From positions 8,888,450-8,952,449 of the forward strand of contig NC_037275.1 in NCBI RefSeq assembly GCF_000002425.4: a DNA stretch of 64,000 bases. The letters are read 5' to 3'. The translations under genes were made by a program, and so were the position numbers. Source of the stretch: Physcomitrium patens (lineage: Eukaryota > Streptophyta > Bryopsida > Funariales > Funariaceae). The notes beneath the pieces were generated by a model, which worked only from the letters and a program-made list of their open reading frames with translations, searched no databases and was not told the origin of the DNA. How positions within the stretch are numbered: the first letter of the stretch is position 1; each line of letters opens with the position of its first letter. Positions 35,213 to 48,824 of this stretch are shown piece after piece.

Positions 35213-38200
35213 CCGATACAATATCGCAGCCATAATAACTTCGGGGGTTTGGGCATGAGGTTGCAGACTAATTGAGTAGGTTTGAATATTTTAGTGCGTC
35301 TCACGTTGTTAGGTATTGCTACAACGTGTCACGATGGCTTCAAGCACCTATTCTTTTCTACCTTTTTGACATGGTTCAATGTCGAGTTCTTGGCTTTCTG
35401 TTACAAATGCCCGAAAAAAGTACCATTTTTATATGCGCTGCTTCAGATTGTGTAGTCGTGGGTTCGTGTGGATCATACTTAATAATGAATACTCTTCTTG
35501 GAACAGTTCCTGAATGATGATACTGATAGGCTTGTCTGATGAATGAATGAGCTTACTCAGGTAGCGAGGAGCCATGTTTTTCAGTACGTATTCACCGAAT
35601 TCTTTAACAACCCTCCTTGATACGTACCCTCCATTTTATCTATTCAAACTGTTGTGGCCTTCGCTAACTCGGAATCAAGTCAAGTAATCTGAACAAACGC
35701 TGGCAGATTTGTTGTGGTTCACAAAAACAAAAAATAAACTGGAATATTTAGAGTTCTTGGTGTATTCTTCTGTAAACCAATCATATTTAGGGGATTCTGG
35801 TCCTTGAAAGCTCAAAGTGATATCATTGGATTTGATATTTCTATTTATGAATTGGGAAGGCGAAGCTAAACCTGTCAGAGACATGCCGCCGAGTAAAGTA
35901 GGTGGCTAATTCATTTGAGAACCTCCTTAGAGAAGTGCATCACAGCAGTAACATTGTGACCTATATTTGCTTCTCTGACAATTAATCTCAATTCAAGAAA
36001 CACACAAGCAGACTTATTGATGTTCGAGGCTGACTTCTACAACCTGCCTGATTCATGACACCACCGTGGTAAAAAACTGCTTGATAAGAATGAAATATAG
36101 GGGAATGTGTCGTATGCTTTTGACTTATACCTTTCTAAATCCATGGAATGCAACATAATTGTCTCTTGTTTTGCATTTTTGTTTGAGATACATTGGCATC
36201 CCATAGTACTCGGTGTTTATCTAAATTGTAGTCAGACATATCAATACGCAATAGTGTTTGAGATTTGATATGGCAAAATAACTTAGTGTTTGTAGCTACA
36301 TGGAACCTCTTATCACTCATGAATTTGCAATCTTGAATTTTTTTGTAAAGATGTTTTAAACTCTGTAAGATATTCATTTATTTCAAATCGATTCTATATC
36401 TACAATAAATATTATCTATAATAATATAATATAAAATAAAATAAAATTCACAAAGCTACTATATACAATTTTAATGCCATTCATGGATATTATCCATTTT
36501 TATAATATATATATGTTATGAATTACAGCAACATATTAAGACATACAAAAGACTTAAACAAGCCTTCTAATTGGTAAGCACATGATTTTTCTTTTGCCTT
36601 TTTATCAACTAAATTATTAACCTTGCATTAAATTCAATAATACATAATCAAAAAAACAAAAATTTAAATGAGTAAATGTTTATTATTTTTAGGTTGAATG
36701 ACACAAACTTCCACTTGTTTGTAAATATATCTCCATAATATAATAACAATAAGCTAGTTCATTTCGCCTCACATGTGATACAATATTTCAAGTATTAAAA
36801 ACCTCGTATAAAATATAAATAGTTACATTACATGTGCAGTGAACATATGCAGATGTTGTGTATTTTCTTATAAAGATAGACTTTAATTTAATTTACTCAC
36901 ATTACTTTTTCAAATACATTGTTTTGCCCAATCAACACATGTTAATCAGTTTTAAATTATCTATGCACAATTATTCATGTAATTAATGTTGTAAATTACA
37001 TGTTAAGTATTTATTAGAGTTCACAAAACATGATTAAGCATCAAATGATTAGTGTAGATTATGGAATTTAAAATGACATTTTTATATACATATAATTTCA
37101 TTCAAGGATTGCTACATATAAAATGTTCGACATTGATGTGCATCTTTAACGTATTAAATTAAGCTACTAGTAGTGATTCAAGTATATGTACACACGAGAT
37201 GTATTATTTTTACCAAAAATAAATATTATTTCATATTAAGTTTTGCAATATTTGGTAATACATATATATGATTAAAATATGGTTTTCAAGCAATATAGCA
37301 TTAACCATAATTCTATCATATGTCAACAACATGAAATAATTTTATTGCATTCATATATATATATATTTCTGCTCCCATACATCATAAGAATTTTTTTTTA
37401 ATATGCATTCCTGAAAAAACGTGAAAAAAATTGAATATAAAATCCTGGAATGTATTTATGAAGCAAACATTGTATTAGAACTGCTCCTGGATGGTCAATA
37501 AACTCATGAATGGTCTCCTCCACTTCGTCTGAGCGAACAGGGAAAGGGGTTAATAAAAACACACACACAGACCTTCAGGATGAATGAGCTAGCATGTCGA
37601 TGAACAGATAGTTGGACTTATGGATGACAAACCACAGTAGGTTCCCAAACCTCCTTACATGTTCCCACCTAAGTTCAAAGATGGGGACACACGTACCCTA
37701 TGTTACCAATCCACCCACAAAAGAACTAACCACGGCAGCATGCAGTGTGAACATATGTATTAGCTTTTGAGAGAGCCATAGGCTTGGTTGCTACACTCGG
37801 GGAACCCATGGAGAACCTCCCTGAGGAGTTGGTACATCTGCCACACAGTTACCAGCCCCTTTGGAACCAAAAAGAAGGGGTAAAATAGGGGCCCATCGCC
37901 GGCCTCCAATTTTAGGGCTTCACAAGGCCCTCACAGGATTGGGTCAGCATTATTGGAGCAGTTAAAAAAGAATTTCTCTCCTTCTTTTCCTCTTATTTTA
38001 AATGAGAGCGGTTAGGGTTTTCAAATTTGAGCAAAATGAAAGCGTTTGCATTGTTTGTAGATCTCGTTCTAAGCGAGTGGTTGGTGTTCATTTTTAATTA
38101 TGTGACGAGCATGGCCCGGAAATAGGTTGCCTTGAAACTACGGGCAGCTTGGACTACTTGTAGGAATCATGTGGAGAGTGGGTTCGTTGCAACCTTTGGT

Positions 38201-41012
38201 TACAAAAGGAGAAGTACTCAAAGTCTTTATTAGTATTGATTTAAGTACTGATGTTGTTAAAATAGAACTCTGGGGTTTTTTTGAAAGCAATTTTTGTCTT
38301 GAATTGCTTGAATTAAAATTTTATATGGAATGGTAATAAAAGCATAAAGTAGTAATCATAATAGGTCAGATGAGCAGTGAGGAAGTGTCCCTCTATTTGG
38401 GACCGATTCTCTGACTAGAACTACAGAACTAAGACCACAACGCATTTTTGTTGATTTTTAATAATTCATATTACTTAATATCAAGAGAAAAGCCACATAT
38501 TTCTCAGGTAATTGTTGGGTCACTCAGATCCCATTCTTACTTTAATAACACAACCCAGAGCATTGCAAAACCTTTTGATATTGCATTAGAACTTCGACCA
38601 AAACAGAAAGATTGTGGCACACATCAAAATCATGCTGACGTGGAATTTCCATTACATAAGTCACACCAAGCACCTTCGCCAATTCACATAGGGTTCAGAA
38701 AGGACACCGGAGTAGGTGGGTCTTGATGTCTCTCTCTTTACTTTAATTAACGGCCCCTTTCATTTCCTGGAGGAAATTGGAGGGGATGACCAGCAAAACC
38801 ATGCATTTCCACCACGAAAAAGAAAATAATAAAAATTAACTCAACTGCCATTATTTCCAAATATGGACTCCCAACCAACCTTCTTCGTGGAAGGAGCGAA
38901 AGCTGGGCCTATTACCACGCCGCGAAGAGTCAAAGTGTCCGATTAGATTCAGTTCTCGAATTGTCGCATCACCGCGTCAAGATTCCAGTCGCTGGCATGA
39001 GGCACGGGTCCATCCAATTCCGACCCGAAAGATATTCCACGTGCGCCAATTAAAAAATATGAATATGTGGTTGTGGAACCATTGGATGAATAATGGTGCT
39101 TCAACCGTATTCGCTTGGCTTCGAAAGGTGTTCATCCTCACTGGAATCGTCGGCTGGATGGAAGGATCCCGGGTCCTTCTGCTCCGCCCTGCTGCTTTAA
39201 CCCTGTGGATGAACATAATTCATCCGTTTTATGGATTGACTTAGGCGACGGCATTCGTCGAATTGGCAGTTCATTCCACCTTCTTCAGAAATTAAGTAGA
39301 ATTCTGACTATGTTTGATTTTTATTGCTTGATTTTCAGTGAATTATGGTGTTAGTTCACAATGTATATGTTTGAAATAATACTTGTCTTCAGGAATACGT
39401 GGATTTATTACTCTCGATATCTGAACAATGTTGGAATGTTGGTTTACATGAAATTCAAATATTCAATATTATGGTGGTTTAGAAGCATTGGAAAGTCATA
39501 AGAATCAAAGACATAGATCATTTTATACTGCTAGCTAAAAAACAAATTATGAAGATTTATGACATTGGTCCTATGGTTTAGATAGAATGAAGAAGTGGCA
39601 AACATTGGATTTTACAAAGCAATACAGATTTGAAATACATTTACATCTAATGATTGAATCTAATGAAATTACCTGTATGAAATTTTATTTATTTAGTGCA
39701 TATTGGAGTGGGAAACTGCAGCAAAGCTATGTATAGCTGGAATTATCGTAGTGTTGGAATTATAAAAGTCAAAATGTGGTGATTGCATACATTGCTGTCA
39801 AAGAATTTTATAAAACGAATGGTTTAATTGTAAAATTTTAAAATAACTAATTTATGTGTAAATAACAATTTGAGATGGAAGAATGATCTGTTTTGAGATT
39901 CTAGTAGTTATGTTTTAGAATTCATTAAAGATATGTTTGTTGGATAACTTGTAAATATACTTTACTTTTTGAAAAAATTCACTAATAATTCGATGACAGG
40001 TGTAGTTTTGAAAGTTTTAAAAATCTAAATAATATTTCAAAACCATCAGAATTGGATCTATAGCTAGGTTCGAAAAAATAAGAATAAAATAAAAATTAAT
40101 AACTTATGAGTAAATTTAATATGATGCGGTCATTAAAAGATCAAAGAATATAAAAATGGCACAGAAGCTCAATACATAATAAATAATTTCTAAAATCGTC
40201 GCTATCTATAGGTAGATTCACAAAGTAAATCATCAACAAAAAATGTTTTTCAACCATAAAATTTACATCACCGGAATTAAATACTCATTGATTTACGGGC
40301 TCGAAATCAAAATTTCAAAATTCTCATGGACATCAAAACCCAAAAATGTGAACAAAAATAAGTAAGAAACAAAGATATCGAGTGTGGGCCCACTTTCATT
40401 CGGGGCAGAGCGTTCGAGAGGGTGGGAGGCTGCCCGAAGAAGTCCAAACTGACCGCAAAAACCCAAACACTGCATTCAGCACTACGATGCAAATCCAAAG
40501 AGCGTGAAGGATGAATGATAGATGGAAAAGCGTCCCCTTCATCAGTTATTCATCCAGCACGAACTCATCACCACACTTCATGAATTCATTCATTCATCCA
40601 TCCATAAATTATTTTTACATCAATTATAAATTCATCCATAAGTCCATCGGAACAAAGCCAAAGCTGTTCTTCTTCTGGTCTTCAAAGCACTCACTCACTC
40701 GGCGAAGGAGGTGGCTTTGTGTCAATCAACACACACATCCTCGCTTCTCCTCGCGACTATCGAAGAAGCTCTTGGCGGCCATTGTGCAATGTTATTATTG
40801 TCTACGGCGATGGCGATGGCGATGGCGCCAGGTTCACTCAGATCGGAAGCCAACCTGGCCTGACTGGAGCACCGTAAGATTTCCCTTGTAACGTCGCAGG
40901 TCGGTGGTCGACCTGAGGAAGTGGAAATCATTCAATCCTTTGCTAGGAAGGAAGGAAGGAAGGAAGGATGTGGTGCAGGAGGCGTGGAATTTTGAGCCAT
41001 TGGTGGTAAGGG
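35213..41012. other. Intergenic between SAM50 and the DUF616 gene
   Basis: 35213-36400 is SAM50 3' flank. 36400-37440 is very AT-rich. 37500-38250 has mixed composition with no recognisable protein. 38850-39270 is a CpG-containing island with a CACGTG G-box (39038-39043) but no gene. 39300-40380 is AT-rich again. 40380-41012 is the GC-richer leader of the DUF616 gene, with a GCGATG repeat near 40806-40828, a GGAA tract near 40946-40967 and several upstream ATGs. Confidence 0.55.
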
Positions 41013-42737
41013 ATGAGCGAGCGTGGGGAAGAGTGGCGAGGACGCTATGGCGGTCTAGCCATGGGGGTGAATGCCGCGCGGCGCTTGTGGTGGATGATAG
41101 GGAGTGAATCTGGCAGCGCGAGGCGATGGCGCGGGGAGAAGGAGAAGGAGAAGAGGATGGGAGGAGTGGTCGCAGGGGTAGGATTGGGCTCAGTGGGGTT
41201 TGCCGGGATGAGTTCCCGGCGAGTGGCGGGTATGTGGTCGGCGCTGCTTCTCATCGGGTTGTCTCTGGTGATGATATTGAACAATGTGAGCTTGATTGGG
41301 CAGCATGTGGAGGGGAGCGTGAGAGAGAGCGGGGACGCGGCGAATCTGCTGCGAAGTGAGATAGGGAAGCGCGTCAAGGTGATGGTGTTGCCGGAGGTCG
41401 GACGGAAGGTGTTGAATCCGCATCCGTGTGATGGATATACGGTGCCCCCACCCCCGGCGGATCCCAAGCGGACAGGCCCGCGACCGTGTCCTGTTTGTTA
41501 TTTGGATGAGGAGGGTGCCTTGTCGCAGTTGCCGGTGGAGGGGAAGTATGATTCGCCTGTGTTGAAGCGCTTGAGCTTCATGAGCGATCCAGCAGCTGCC
41601 AAGCGACCCTCGTCTGGGGCGCCCGGGTCAGCGTTCGGAGGTTACCCTAGCTTGGAGGAACGGGCTGCGAGTTTTGACGTGCGGGAGGAGATGAAAGTGC
41701 ACTGTGGCTTTGTGAAGGGGCCGACGCCAGGGCTAGGAACGGGATACGATATTGACGAGGAGAATCGGGAGGCCATGCTCGCTTGTCGGGGAGTTGTGGT
41801 GGCATCAGCAATATTTGGGAATTACGATCAGTTGCAACAACCGAAAAACATCACCGATGAGTCTAAGAGGTCGGTGTGTTTCTTCATGTTCGTGGATGAG
41901 GAGACCGAAGCATCGCTTAATGATTACGATAATTTCAAGAGCTCCAAGCAAGTAGGGTTGTGGCGTGTCGTTGTTGTGCACAATCTACCGTACAGAGATG
42001 CTCGTCGGACTGGCAAAATTCCCAAGTTGTTGCTACACAGGCTGTTTCCGAATGTGCGCTTCTCTATCTGGGTTGACGGGAAGTTGGAGCTAGTGCAAGA
42101 TCCTTATAAAATTCTAGAGAGGTTTCTATGGCGCACCAATGAGACCTTTGCCATCTCTCAGCATTACAAGAGATTTGACGTGTTCATGGAAGCTGAAGCC
42201 AACAAAGCTGCTGCCAAATACAACAACAAGTCTATTGATTCGCAAATAGACTTTTACAAGAAAGAAGGGCTAACTCCATACTCCGCCGCGAAGCTTCCCA
42301 TCACGAGCGATGTTCCTGAGGGATGCGTAATCATTCGTGAGCATACTCCAATTGCCAATCTGATGTCATGCCTCTGGTTTAACGAGGTAGATCGATTTAC
42401 GTCCCGGGATCAGCTTAGCTTTGGTATTGTCCGTGACAAGCTAATGGCTGCTGTGCCGTGGCGGGTTAGCATGTTCAAGGATTGTGAACGTCGCAATTTT
42501 GTTGTTCAGGGATACCACCGGGATCTATTAGTGAAGCGAGGCTTGTTGCCTGTTGCAAATTCTAGTGGAGTCGCAGAAGTGAAGGAAATCAAAACTAAAC
42601 CAGGTGCTGTAGTTAGCAAGCCCATGACTAAGGACCAGGTACCGTCAGAAAATCAGAGTAGCAGCTCCAGGCAAAGGGTGAAAGATGAAAGCCGACGTAT
42701 AGGATTGAGGAGGCTCGCCCATTACATGGACATCTGA
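41013..42737 (+). CDS. DUF616 (TOD1/MUCI70-like) type II membrane protein, probable Golgi glycosyltransferase
   Basis: A single uninterrupted frame of 574 residues. A basic N terminus is followed by one hydrophobic segment at about 75-97, giving a type II topology with the body in the Golgi lumen. The DUF616 domain spans about 225-515, with CRGVVVASAIFGNYDQL (258-274), FVDEET (293-298), WVDGKLEL (353-360), EHTPIANLMSCLWFNEVDRF (443-462) and SRDQLSF (464-470). The C-terminal 60 residues are Ser/Lys-rich and low complexity. Related Arabidopsis proteins are TOD1, described as an alkaline ceramidase in turgor regulation, and MUCI70, needed for pectin/xylan structure in mucilage, so the substrate here is open. 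I chose the first ATG of the frame; another in-frame Met at 17 exists. The lack of introns contrasts with the neighbouring genes. Family membership is firm, activity is not. Confidence 0.88.
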   Translation: MSERGEEWRGRYGGLAMGVNAARRLWWMIGSESGSARRWRGEKEKEKRMGGVVAGVGLGSVGFAGMSSRRVAGMWSALLLIGLSLVMILNNVSLIGQHVEGSVRESGDAANLLRSEIGKRVKVMVLPEVGRKVLNPHPCDGYTVPPPPADPKRTGPRPCPVCYLDEEGALSQLPVEGKYDSPVLKRLSFMSDPAAAKRPSSGAPGSAFGGYPSLEERAASFDVREEMKVHCGFVKGPTPGLGTGYDIDEENREAMLACRGVVVASAIFGNYDQLQQPKNITDESKRSVCFFMFVDEETEASLNDYDNFKSSKQVGLWRVVVVHNLPYRDARRTGKIPKLLLHRLFPNVRFSIWVDGKLELVQDPYKILERFLWRTNETFAISQHYKRFDVFMEAEANKAAAKYNNKSIDSQIDFYKKEGLTPYSAAKLPITSDVPEGCVIIREHTPIANLMSCLWFNEVDRFTSRDQLSFGIVRDKLMAAVPWRVSMFKDCERRNFVVQGYHRDLLVKRGLLPVANSSGVAEVKEIKTKPGAVVSKPMTKDQVPSENQSSSSRQRVKDESRRIGLRRLAHYMDI

Positions 42738-45700
42738 TGCCTTGGACGAAGGATCTCAAGATCTACTCTTTGATCGTAAAACAGACATGTGATGCTGCTT
42801 GGTCCGAGTGTTTGATAAAACTTCCGTAATGTAGATACCTACAACTTTCGCTCAAGCAGGATTATATGTGAGATTGGTAGCAAGTGAAGAGACGTGCAAA
42901 CGGATTGACCTGATGGGCACAAGGGAGGGGTGAAACTGGGTCTGAAATGTCGAGGTGGGCTACAGTGTGATACCAACCAAGCTACTTGAGTTGGCACATT
43001 ATTTGTTCGAAAGAGGGGGAGATGAACAGGCTACTACTCTTTCTGCATGAGCACATGGCGCGGGTTCAACGTTCCTGGTGAAGCGTGGTCAAGGCATTTG
43101 AGTGGGTGGCACCCGCGGATCTTTTCTGATTCAAACGGCAATTCCTGTTCCGGCCATTCCGCAGAGCGGCAGAAGTGATGGCACTCTCCTTGTATTATAC
43201 GATGTCATGATGTTTCATCATGGGTAATTTATCTACATTTATCCTTGATTCTTTTTAGTAATGTGATAAAAAGCTTGGTAAGGAGGTGCGAACCTTAGGT
43301 TTTTTCTTGTTCAACGTTAGTTTCCAGCCATTCATGCAAGACGAACGATTCAAGCAAAACAATTTTTCCAGCAAGATGTTCCTGTGGTTCATAATTGAGT
43401 TACCTAATGGTACGTCAGTACTTTTTCACCTTGTCTTGCTTCCTTGCTTCCATCCGCTGTATGTCGTTTCGTGAATTCTACTACAAGTCCTGCAGCTGTT
43501 GTGGCTTTCCTAATATTCCGTGTAGACCCATCATTGGGTACTTTTGTCGAGAAGTATTATGTTAGTTTACGACTCTTAAATCTCTCTCGTATGTCTGCAC
43601 GTCTTGCATCTTCCTATGATGCTGTCTGCATATCTTCCCACGTTTTCAGAAATGACCGATTCCTTATATCCAGAGAGTCCACTGTAGCTTTAAGATCGTG
43701 GGATTGAATGAAGATTCTTTGTTAAAATTTCCTCACACCTGCCAGATGTTGAACAGAGTCAGTGCTTGCTGTGCTTTGTACTATGCTGGAGGCCAATCCA
43801 TAAAACAATCTTGTTGTCTGGTTTGAGATAGGGTATACGCATTTTTGCCTTGGGTACTTGGTTGGTTGAACTTATACCTGTACCATAGGTCTTTAAGAGC
43901 TGACTAATGTAATCAACAATCTGAAGACTCTGGGCGTACCACCTTGTTAGCTCTTTCTATGAAAACTACTCATGGTTTTGTTTAATCTTTATAGGAAGTT
44001 TCAAGGAAAGAAACATGTGGTAATGACTCATTATTCTGCATTTACCAAGAACAATAGAATGTCACATTGTTCAAGAGATTGTGATCGATTGGTGATATTA
44101 TCAATATACGTTTCTATTCCAGTTTTTGATAAAATAGTGTCCTAAGATTTTATTGTAATTTCATACCTTACTACATGTTAGGAATAGTTAATCACATGGT
44201 ATTGGAATGTTATTTGCCATAATATTTCACATACTTACTAGCTCTCGGTTGTCAATATCATTGTATTGTCGGTCGATTTCATTCAGCGCATGGTGAACAT
44301 CTAAATAAGAAAATTGTCATACTTAGTGCTGTTAGTGATGTGCTGTTAGTGATGTTAAAGTTGTAATAAAATTGTACGTGTAGGTTGCTTTGCATTAGAA
44401 GAAAAGCTTTGATATTGTAAGATAGAGCACAAATCATTCAAAACATCTAATTGTGTAGGACTTATATAGGAGAATGGATTTGATTTTTTTTCCTTTTACC
44501 ATTCTTTTATTCACATGCATGTGATTTCAGATTGTTGGCTTTTCAAATTCAATTGTATTCTATTTTATCTTTTAAAATTAAATACTTTATTGTAGATTGT
44601 ACAAAATTTTATATATGTATATATGCATATATACACATGAATTTTTTTTCACTGATATATTGGATATCTCAAAACAACCTTAGCCAACTATCTTTAGTGT
44701 GGAATGGCATTCATGCAAGGTTTGTAATCTCTCTTTGTATGTATTTATATCAATATATATATATATATATATCTCTAAAAAAATCACATTTTAAAGTTAA
44801 TTCTTCAAATTTTTAGATAGCCAAATGCAATTATCAATGGCCACCACAATTCTATAGGACCATACACCAATTTTCAAGAATATACTATTTTTAGTTGTAA
44901 CATTGGAAGTCATACAAGTCTTTTAGCCTAATAATTTACAAACAAGTTAGAAAGCTATTTTCTATTCAATTTTTCTTTTTTGGAATCATTTCTTGTTTTG
45001 AGAGTTACTTATTGAGTTCAAATTGAATTTTATATATTGAGATTATGGATGTAAATGGTGCCATCAAATGTAATGGTGAGGTTTCTTGCCTATGCTTTCA
45101 AAGCATCTAGTACTAACTTGATTTGTTGTGACTAAAAATTGATTCAATTCTCCAAGCTTTTTTTGAAACCTAATGACAAAATTGGATTAAACATATGAAA
45201 TTTGCTTTTAAACAATTTTTTGTTTCTAAAAGCAAATACTTCAAGTGACCCTATGTTTTCATTGTGGATGTGCACATGATTAGTTTTGCTTGTAGATATG
45301 TCATTCAATGCTTACTTCTACTTTCCTATTGTTTCATTATTTTCACAAGTTGATCTTTATAAGAATCATGTAGTATGTATTAAAGAAAAAATAACTTTGA
45401 AGTCACCAACACATAAGATGAGGAAGGTTGCTCACGAAGAGAATATGAAATAAGATATCTTTCACTTCCAACATCTGCTATTTATAAGTTGTGGTTGCTG
45501 CCTTAATGGACAACTTCTATCTTTTGATGAATACACCCATCCAACATTCTATCAAGACTATCTATAGCTATTTTATCTACTATAAGAATATATCTTTGTC
45601 ATATCCTTTATATCCTTAAGATCCTTTGTCCCTTCATCTACCTTATTTTTTAGTCTTCTTACATACCAAGAGCCAACTTTTTAATCAATAGCAACTTATC

Positions 45701-45869
45701 TAAGGTAATATCCTCTATAATATAACTTATTCTACTTTTATTTTTATTTACTTACTTTAAGACTCTCAATTTGCTATTAGTCAAAGGCTTTCAATCCTAA
45801 TACCTTTATCAACATGTGATGTCTATTCTTTATTTATATCTTTTTCAACAATCAGCAAGAATATCTTCT
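42738..45869. other. DUF616 3' flank and AT-rich intergenic DNA
   Basis: About 42738-43260 is probably 3' UTR. The rest grows increasingly AT-rich towards 45 kb, with short TA runs near 44620 and 44756. Nothing coding was recognised. The last few hundred bases may belong to the decayed copia element that follows. Confidence 0.55.
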
Positions 45870-47047
45870 ATTGCATAATACTTTATATCAATTACTTCCA
45901 TTTTAATCCTCTCTTTTATGAAGTGATGTTGAATGTCAATGTACTTGGTCCTTGAATGATACTTTGGATTTTTTTGTAAATATAAGACATCCTTGATTAT
46001 TATATTCTATTGAAGTTGCTTCTATTTGTACTACTCCAATATCTTCTAAAAGTTGTCTTAGCCATATTACATCCATTACACCATGCTTGCTACCATGTAC
46101 TCCCCCTCCATTATTAACCTTATAATTCAGGGTTGTCTATTATAATTCCATAAAATAGTTCCTATTCCAATAAAGAATACATATCTCGTTGTTGACCTTC
46201 TATCATTTGCATTTCCACCCTAATCCACATCATAATGACCATGCAAAATAATGTTATTACCTCCAAAGCGCAATTTGAAATGCAAAGTGCCTTTTAAATA
46301 CTTCATGATCTTTTTGATGGTTGTCCCATAGATTTATTCAGCTTTTGCCATGTATTGACTTACAACACTCATTGCATATACAAGATCCATCTTTGTGCCA
46401 ACCATTACATATATAAGTGAACATACTGTTGTTTTATATGAAACACCTTGTATTTGACGTTCAACTTTAACAAACTTTTCATTTGTGACCTTCATCAACT
46501 TCAACAAATTCTTCATCCATGACCTTCATCAACTTCAAATTGGTCTCCAAAGGTGTATCTATAGACTTACACTCTTCTATGTTGAATCATTTCAACACAA
46601 CTTCAATGTACTTACTTTGATTCATTGTAATGGTCTCCTTAATATGATTTCTTACAAACTCCATTTCTAAATAATAATAAAGCTCTTCTAAATCACTCAT
46701 CTTATACTCTTTTTCTAACTTTGCCTTCAACCAATCCATCACCTTCAAGGTATTAGTTAAGATGATCAAATTATCAACACATAAGATAACATTTAATATA
46801 AATTTATATTAAAATTTTATATATAGAATGATCAATATTACTTCTTTCAAAACCTTTATTCACAAAGAATATATCAATACATTAGTACCATATCTTTCGT
46901 GATTGCTTAAGCCAATATAAAGATTTCTTCAATTTACAAATAAGATGTCGTTTTCATTCTTCAACAAATCCTTGAAGTAGATCCATATAGAGGTCATCTT
47001 CTAACCTTCAATTCAAAAAAATTATCTTTACATCCATTTGATATATC
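45870..47047 (-). mobile_element. Decayed Ty1/copia element fragment (RT-RNase H), minus strand
   Basis: On the minus strand, 46587-46769 keeps a copia RT block with KEYKMSDLEELYYYLEMEF and MNQSKYIEVVLK. 46334-46516 keeps CSLIYVMVGTKMDLVYAMSV. About 45905-45970 reads NPKYHSRTKYIDIQHHFI, the copia RNase H end. Near 46890-47047 QMDVK and SLYWLKQ motifs are visible with frameshifts. It is cut at 47047 by insertion of element H in the RT domain. Its LTRs were not found. Confidence 0.8.
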
Positions 47048-47605
47048 TGTCAAAGACAAGAACATGATAAAAACAAATAAACAAGTGAGACTTCTCTCAA
47101 AGAAAGATGACAAAATAAAAATAATTTGATATGTATATTAAGAAAGAAACTGGAATGGATATTGCCAAAAACCAAGAAAACTAAAGACCCTTGAAACTAG
47201 ACTGGAAGCAAGAAAGGAATTGACAAGAATGAAGAAGGCTTCACTCTTGTTTCTATATATACTATCTAATTAGGGATTATGTGGCAACGTTCTATAGGAT
47301 CTCTAATATGTGTTGACTTTGTAGGACACATGCCTTGACTTACAAGGCAAGTTTTTCTACATGTTGGCAATATAATTAGCTTAATCTTCAAGCTAACAAC
47401 ATGTGTGGCACATGGCCAACTTGTTGACCACGTTTCTAATCCAAAAAGTCAATTAAAGACACCTATAAAGTCAAAGCAGTGTCTATGAAGCTTCTAGAAA
47501 GCTTCTATAGCAAATACTATAGAATTAACTTATATTTATCTACTTTTACTTACTTCTATCTATTTATATATGTAATTATTGGCTTACATGCGTATGTCTA
47601 TGATA
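47048..47605 (-). repeat. 3' LTR of element H
   Basis: It reads TGTCAAAGACAAG at the left and ...GTCTATGATA at the right, the decayed counterpart of the TGTCATGG...TTGACA LTR of element A read on the other strand. Length is about 558 bp. It contains a perfect trimeric heat-shock element GAAgcTTCtaGAA at 47487-47499. Confidence 0.75.
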
Positions 47606-47646
47606 TTCCTCTTGCTTCTAGGAATGAGTCCCACGAGGAGCGGTCA

Positions 47647-48069
47647 TTAAATGTTGAGGAAATCTATGATGCGACGAATTGTATTCGCCACATACTCTGA
47701 ACTTTGTTCTTTTCAAAGATGATTGATAGGACCTTTCAACCATCGCTAGTGTCCCATACCAGGACGAGAAGACCACCCAATTATTTAATCGTTGTTGAGG
47801 CCTTCATAACTTCCTTCGAATGAAACATTTGAAACACCGTCATGAGTTGTTTCTACTTCTACTAAAATCTCCAAACATCGGGAGTTCCTTCCAAGGTCGT
47901 GATACTAAACGCGTTGTATCTTGCCATCTATTTGAGGAAGAACATGTCATTTTTGAAGATCTTCATCTCGATTGCGTCATCTTGAAGGTTGTGACAATCG
48001 TAATGTCTCGTCCAGTAGGTCAGCAAATGAAGGCTCTTGAGTCAAATCCACTAGTTGTTGGTTCTCCAT
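47647..48069 (-). pseudogene. Extra ORF (ORF3) of element H, decayed
   Basis: On the minus strand a 141-codon frame with exactly the same length and endpoints as the intact ORF3 of element A. Several in-frame stops interrupt it but no indels. Blocks matching GHYRWL/GPINHL and the C-terminal ANTIRRIIDFLN remain recognisable at the nucleotide level. Function is unknown, as for the other copies. Confidence 0.7.
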
Positions 48070-48262
48070 CTCCTTAGCGTCACAACTACAAAGAAGCTAC
48101 AAACAAAGATTGAAAGTAGAATGTTATCTTGCTTAGATCTTGATTCTTCTATAAAGAAGGTTTTCATCTTGATTTTGATAGATGTTGTTGATGAAAAGCC
48201 TCTACCGCCTTTGTTGCATTTGCAAGATTCTTTACTAGCTCCCATGTGCGTTTATTAATATC

Positions 48263-48822
48263 TGTCATGGCCATAATCATGTAAGCTAATAATTACATAT
48301 AGAAATAGGTAGAAGTAAGTAAAAGTAGGTAAAAGTAAGTTAATTCTATAATATTTAATATAGAAGCTTCTTAGAAATTTCTTAGACGCTGCTTTGACTT
48401 CATAGGTGTCTTTAATTGACTTTTTGGATTAGAAACGTGGTCAACAAGTTGGCCATGTGCCACACATGTTGTTAGCTTGAAGATCAAGCTAACTATGTGG
48501 CCCACACGTAGAAAAACTTGCCTTGTAAGTCAAGGCATGTGCCCTACAAAGTCAACACATATTGGAGGTCCTATAGAACGTCGCCGCGTATCCCCTAGTT
48601 AGAGAGTATATATAGAAACAAGAGTGAAGGCTTCTTCACTCTTGTCAACTCCTTTCTTGCTTCTAGTCTGTTTCAAGGGTCTCTAGTTTTCTTGTCTTTT
48701 GGCAATAGCCATTCCAGTTTCTCTTTCAATATATATACTTGTTTATATATATTTTGTTACCTCTCTTTGAATGAATTCTCACTTGTTTGAATTATTTTTT
48801 CATCGAGTTCTTGTCCTTGACA
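48263..48822 (+). repeat. 5' LTR of element A (LTR1)
   Basis: 560 bp with TGTCA...TGACA ends. Its TATA box is at 48607-48614. U3 carries a partial heat-shock motif (GAAgcTTC at 48363-48370). It is visibly closer to LTR3 than to LTR2. Confidence 0.9.
48607..48648 (+). promoter_or_regulatory. LTR core promoter and predicted 5' end of element A RNA
   Basis: TATATATA at 48607-48614 places transcription start near 48637-48642. CACTCTTGTCAA (48637-48648) lies exactly there and is the perfect complement of the bases just inside the LTR. A hairpin ACAAGAGTGAAG/CTTCACTCTTGT surrounds the same point. LTR3 keeps the 12-mer; LTR2 has one change. Confidence 0.6.
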
Positions 48823-48824
48823 GA

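Larger units (their letters stand above)
47048..48262 (-). mobile_element. Element H, left segment: 3' LTR, extra-ORF remnant and chromodomain end, minus strand
   Basis: This is the 3' part of a minus-strand chromovirus whose other half resumes at 58683. It contains the LTR (47048-47605), the decayed extra ORF (47647-48069) and the pol C terminus up to the chromodomain. Its sequence breaks at 48262, exactly where the plus-strand array with its ATATC target duplication begins, and the chromodomain continues at 58678 onward. H is itself inserted in the copia fragment. Confidence 0.85.

Noticed and set aside
40511..40891. 126-codon frame upstream of the DUF616 gene
   Set aside because: It has low-complexity Phe/Ser/Arg composition, no domain and a position fitting the 5' leader; better read as upstream-ATG-containing leader than as a gene.
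41045..41467. Minus-strand 140-codon frame
   Set aside because: It is the antisense shadow of the DUF616 gene start, whose GC-rich codons keep other frames open.
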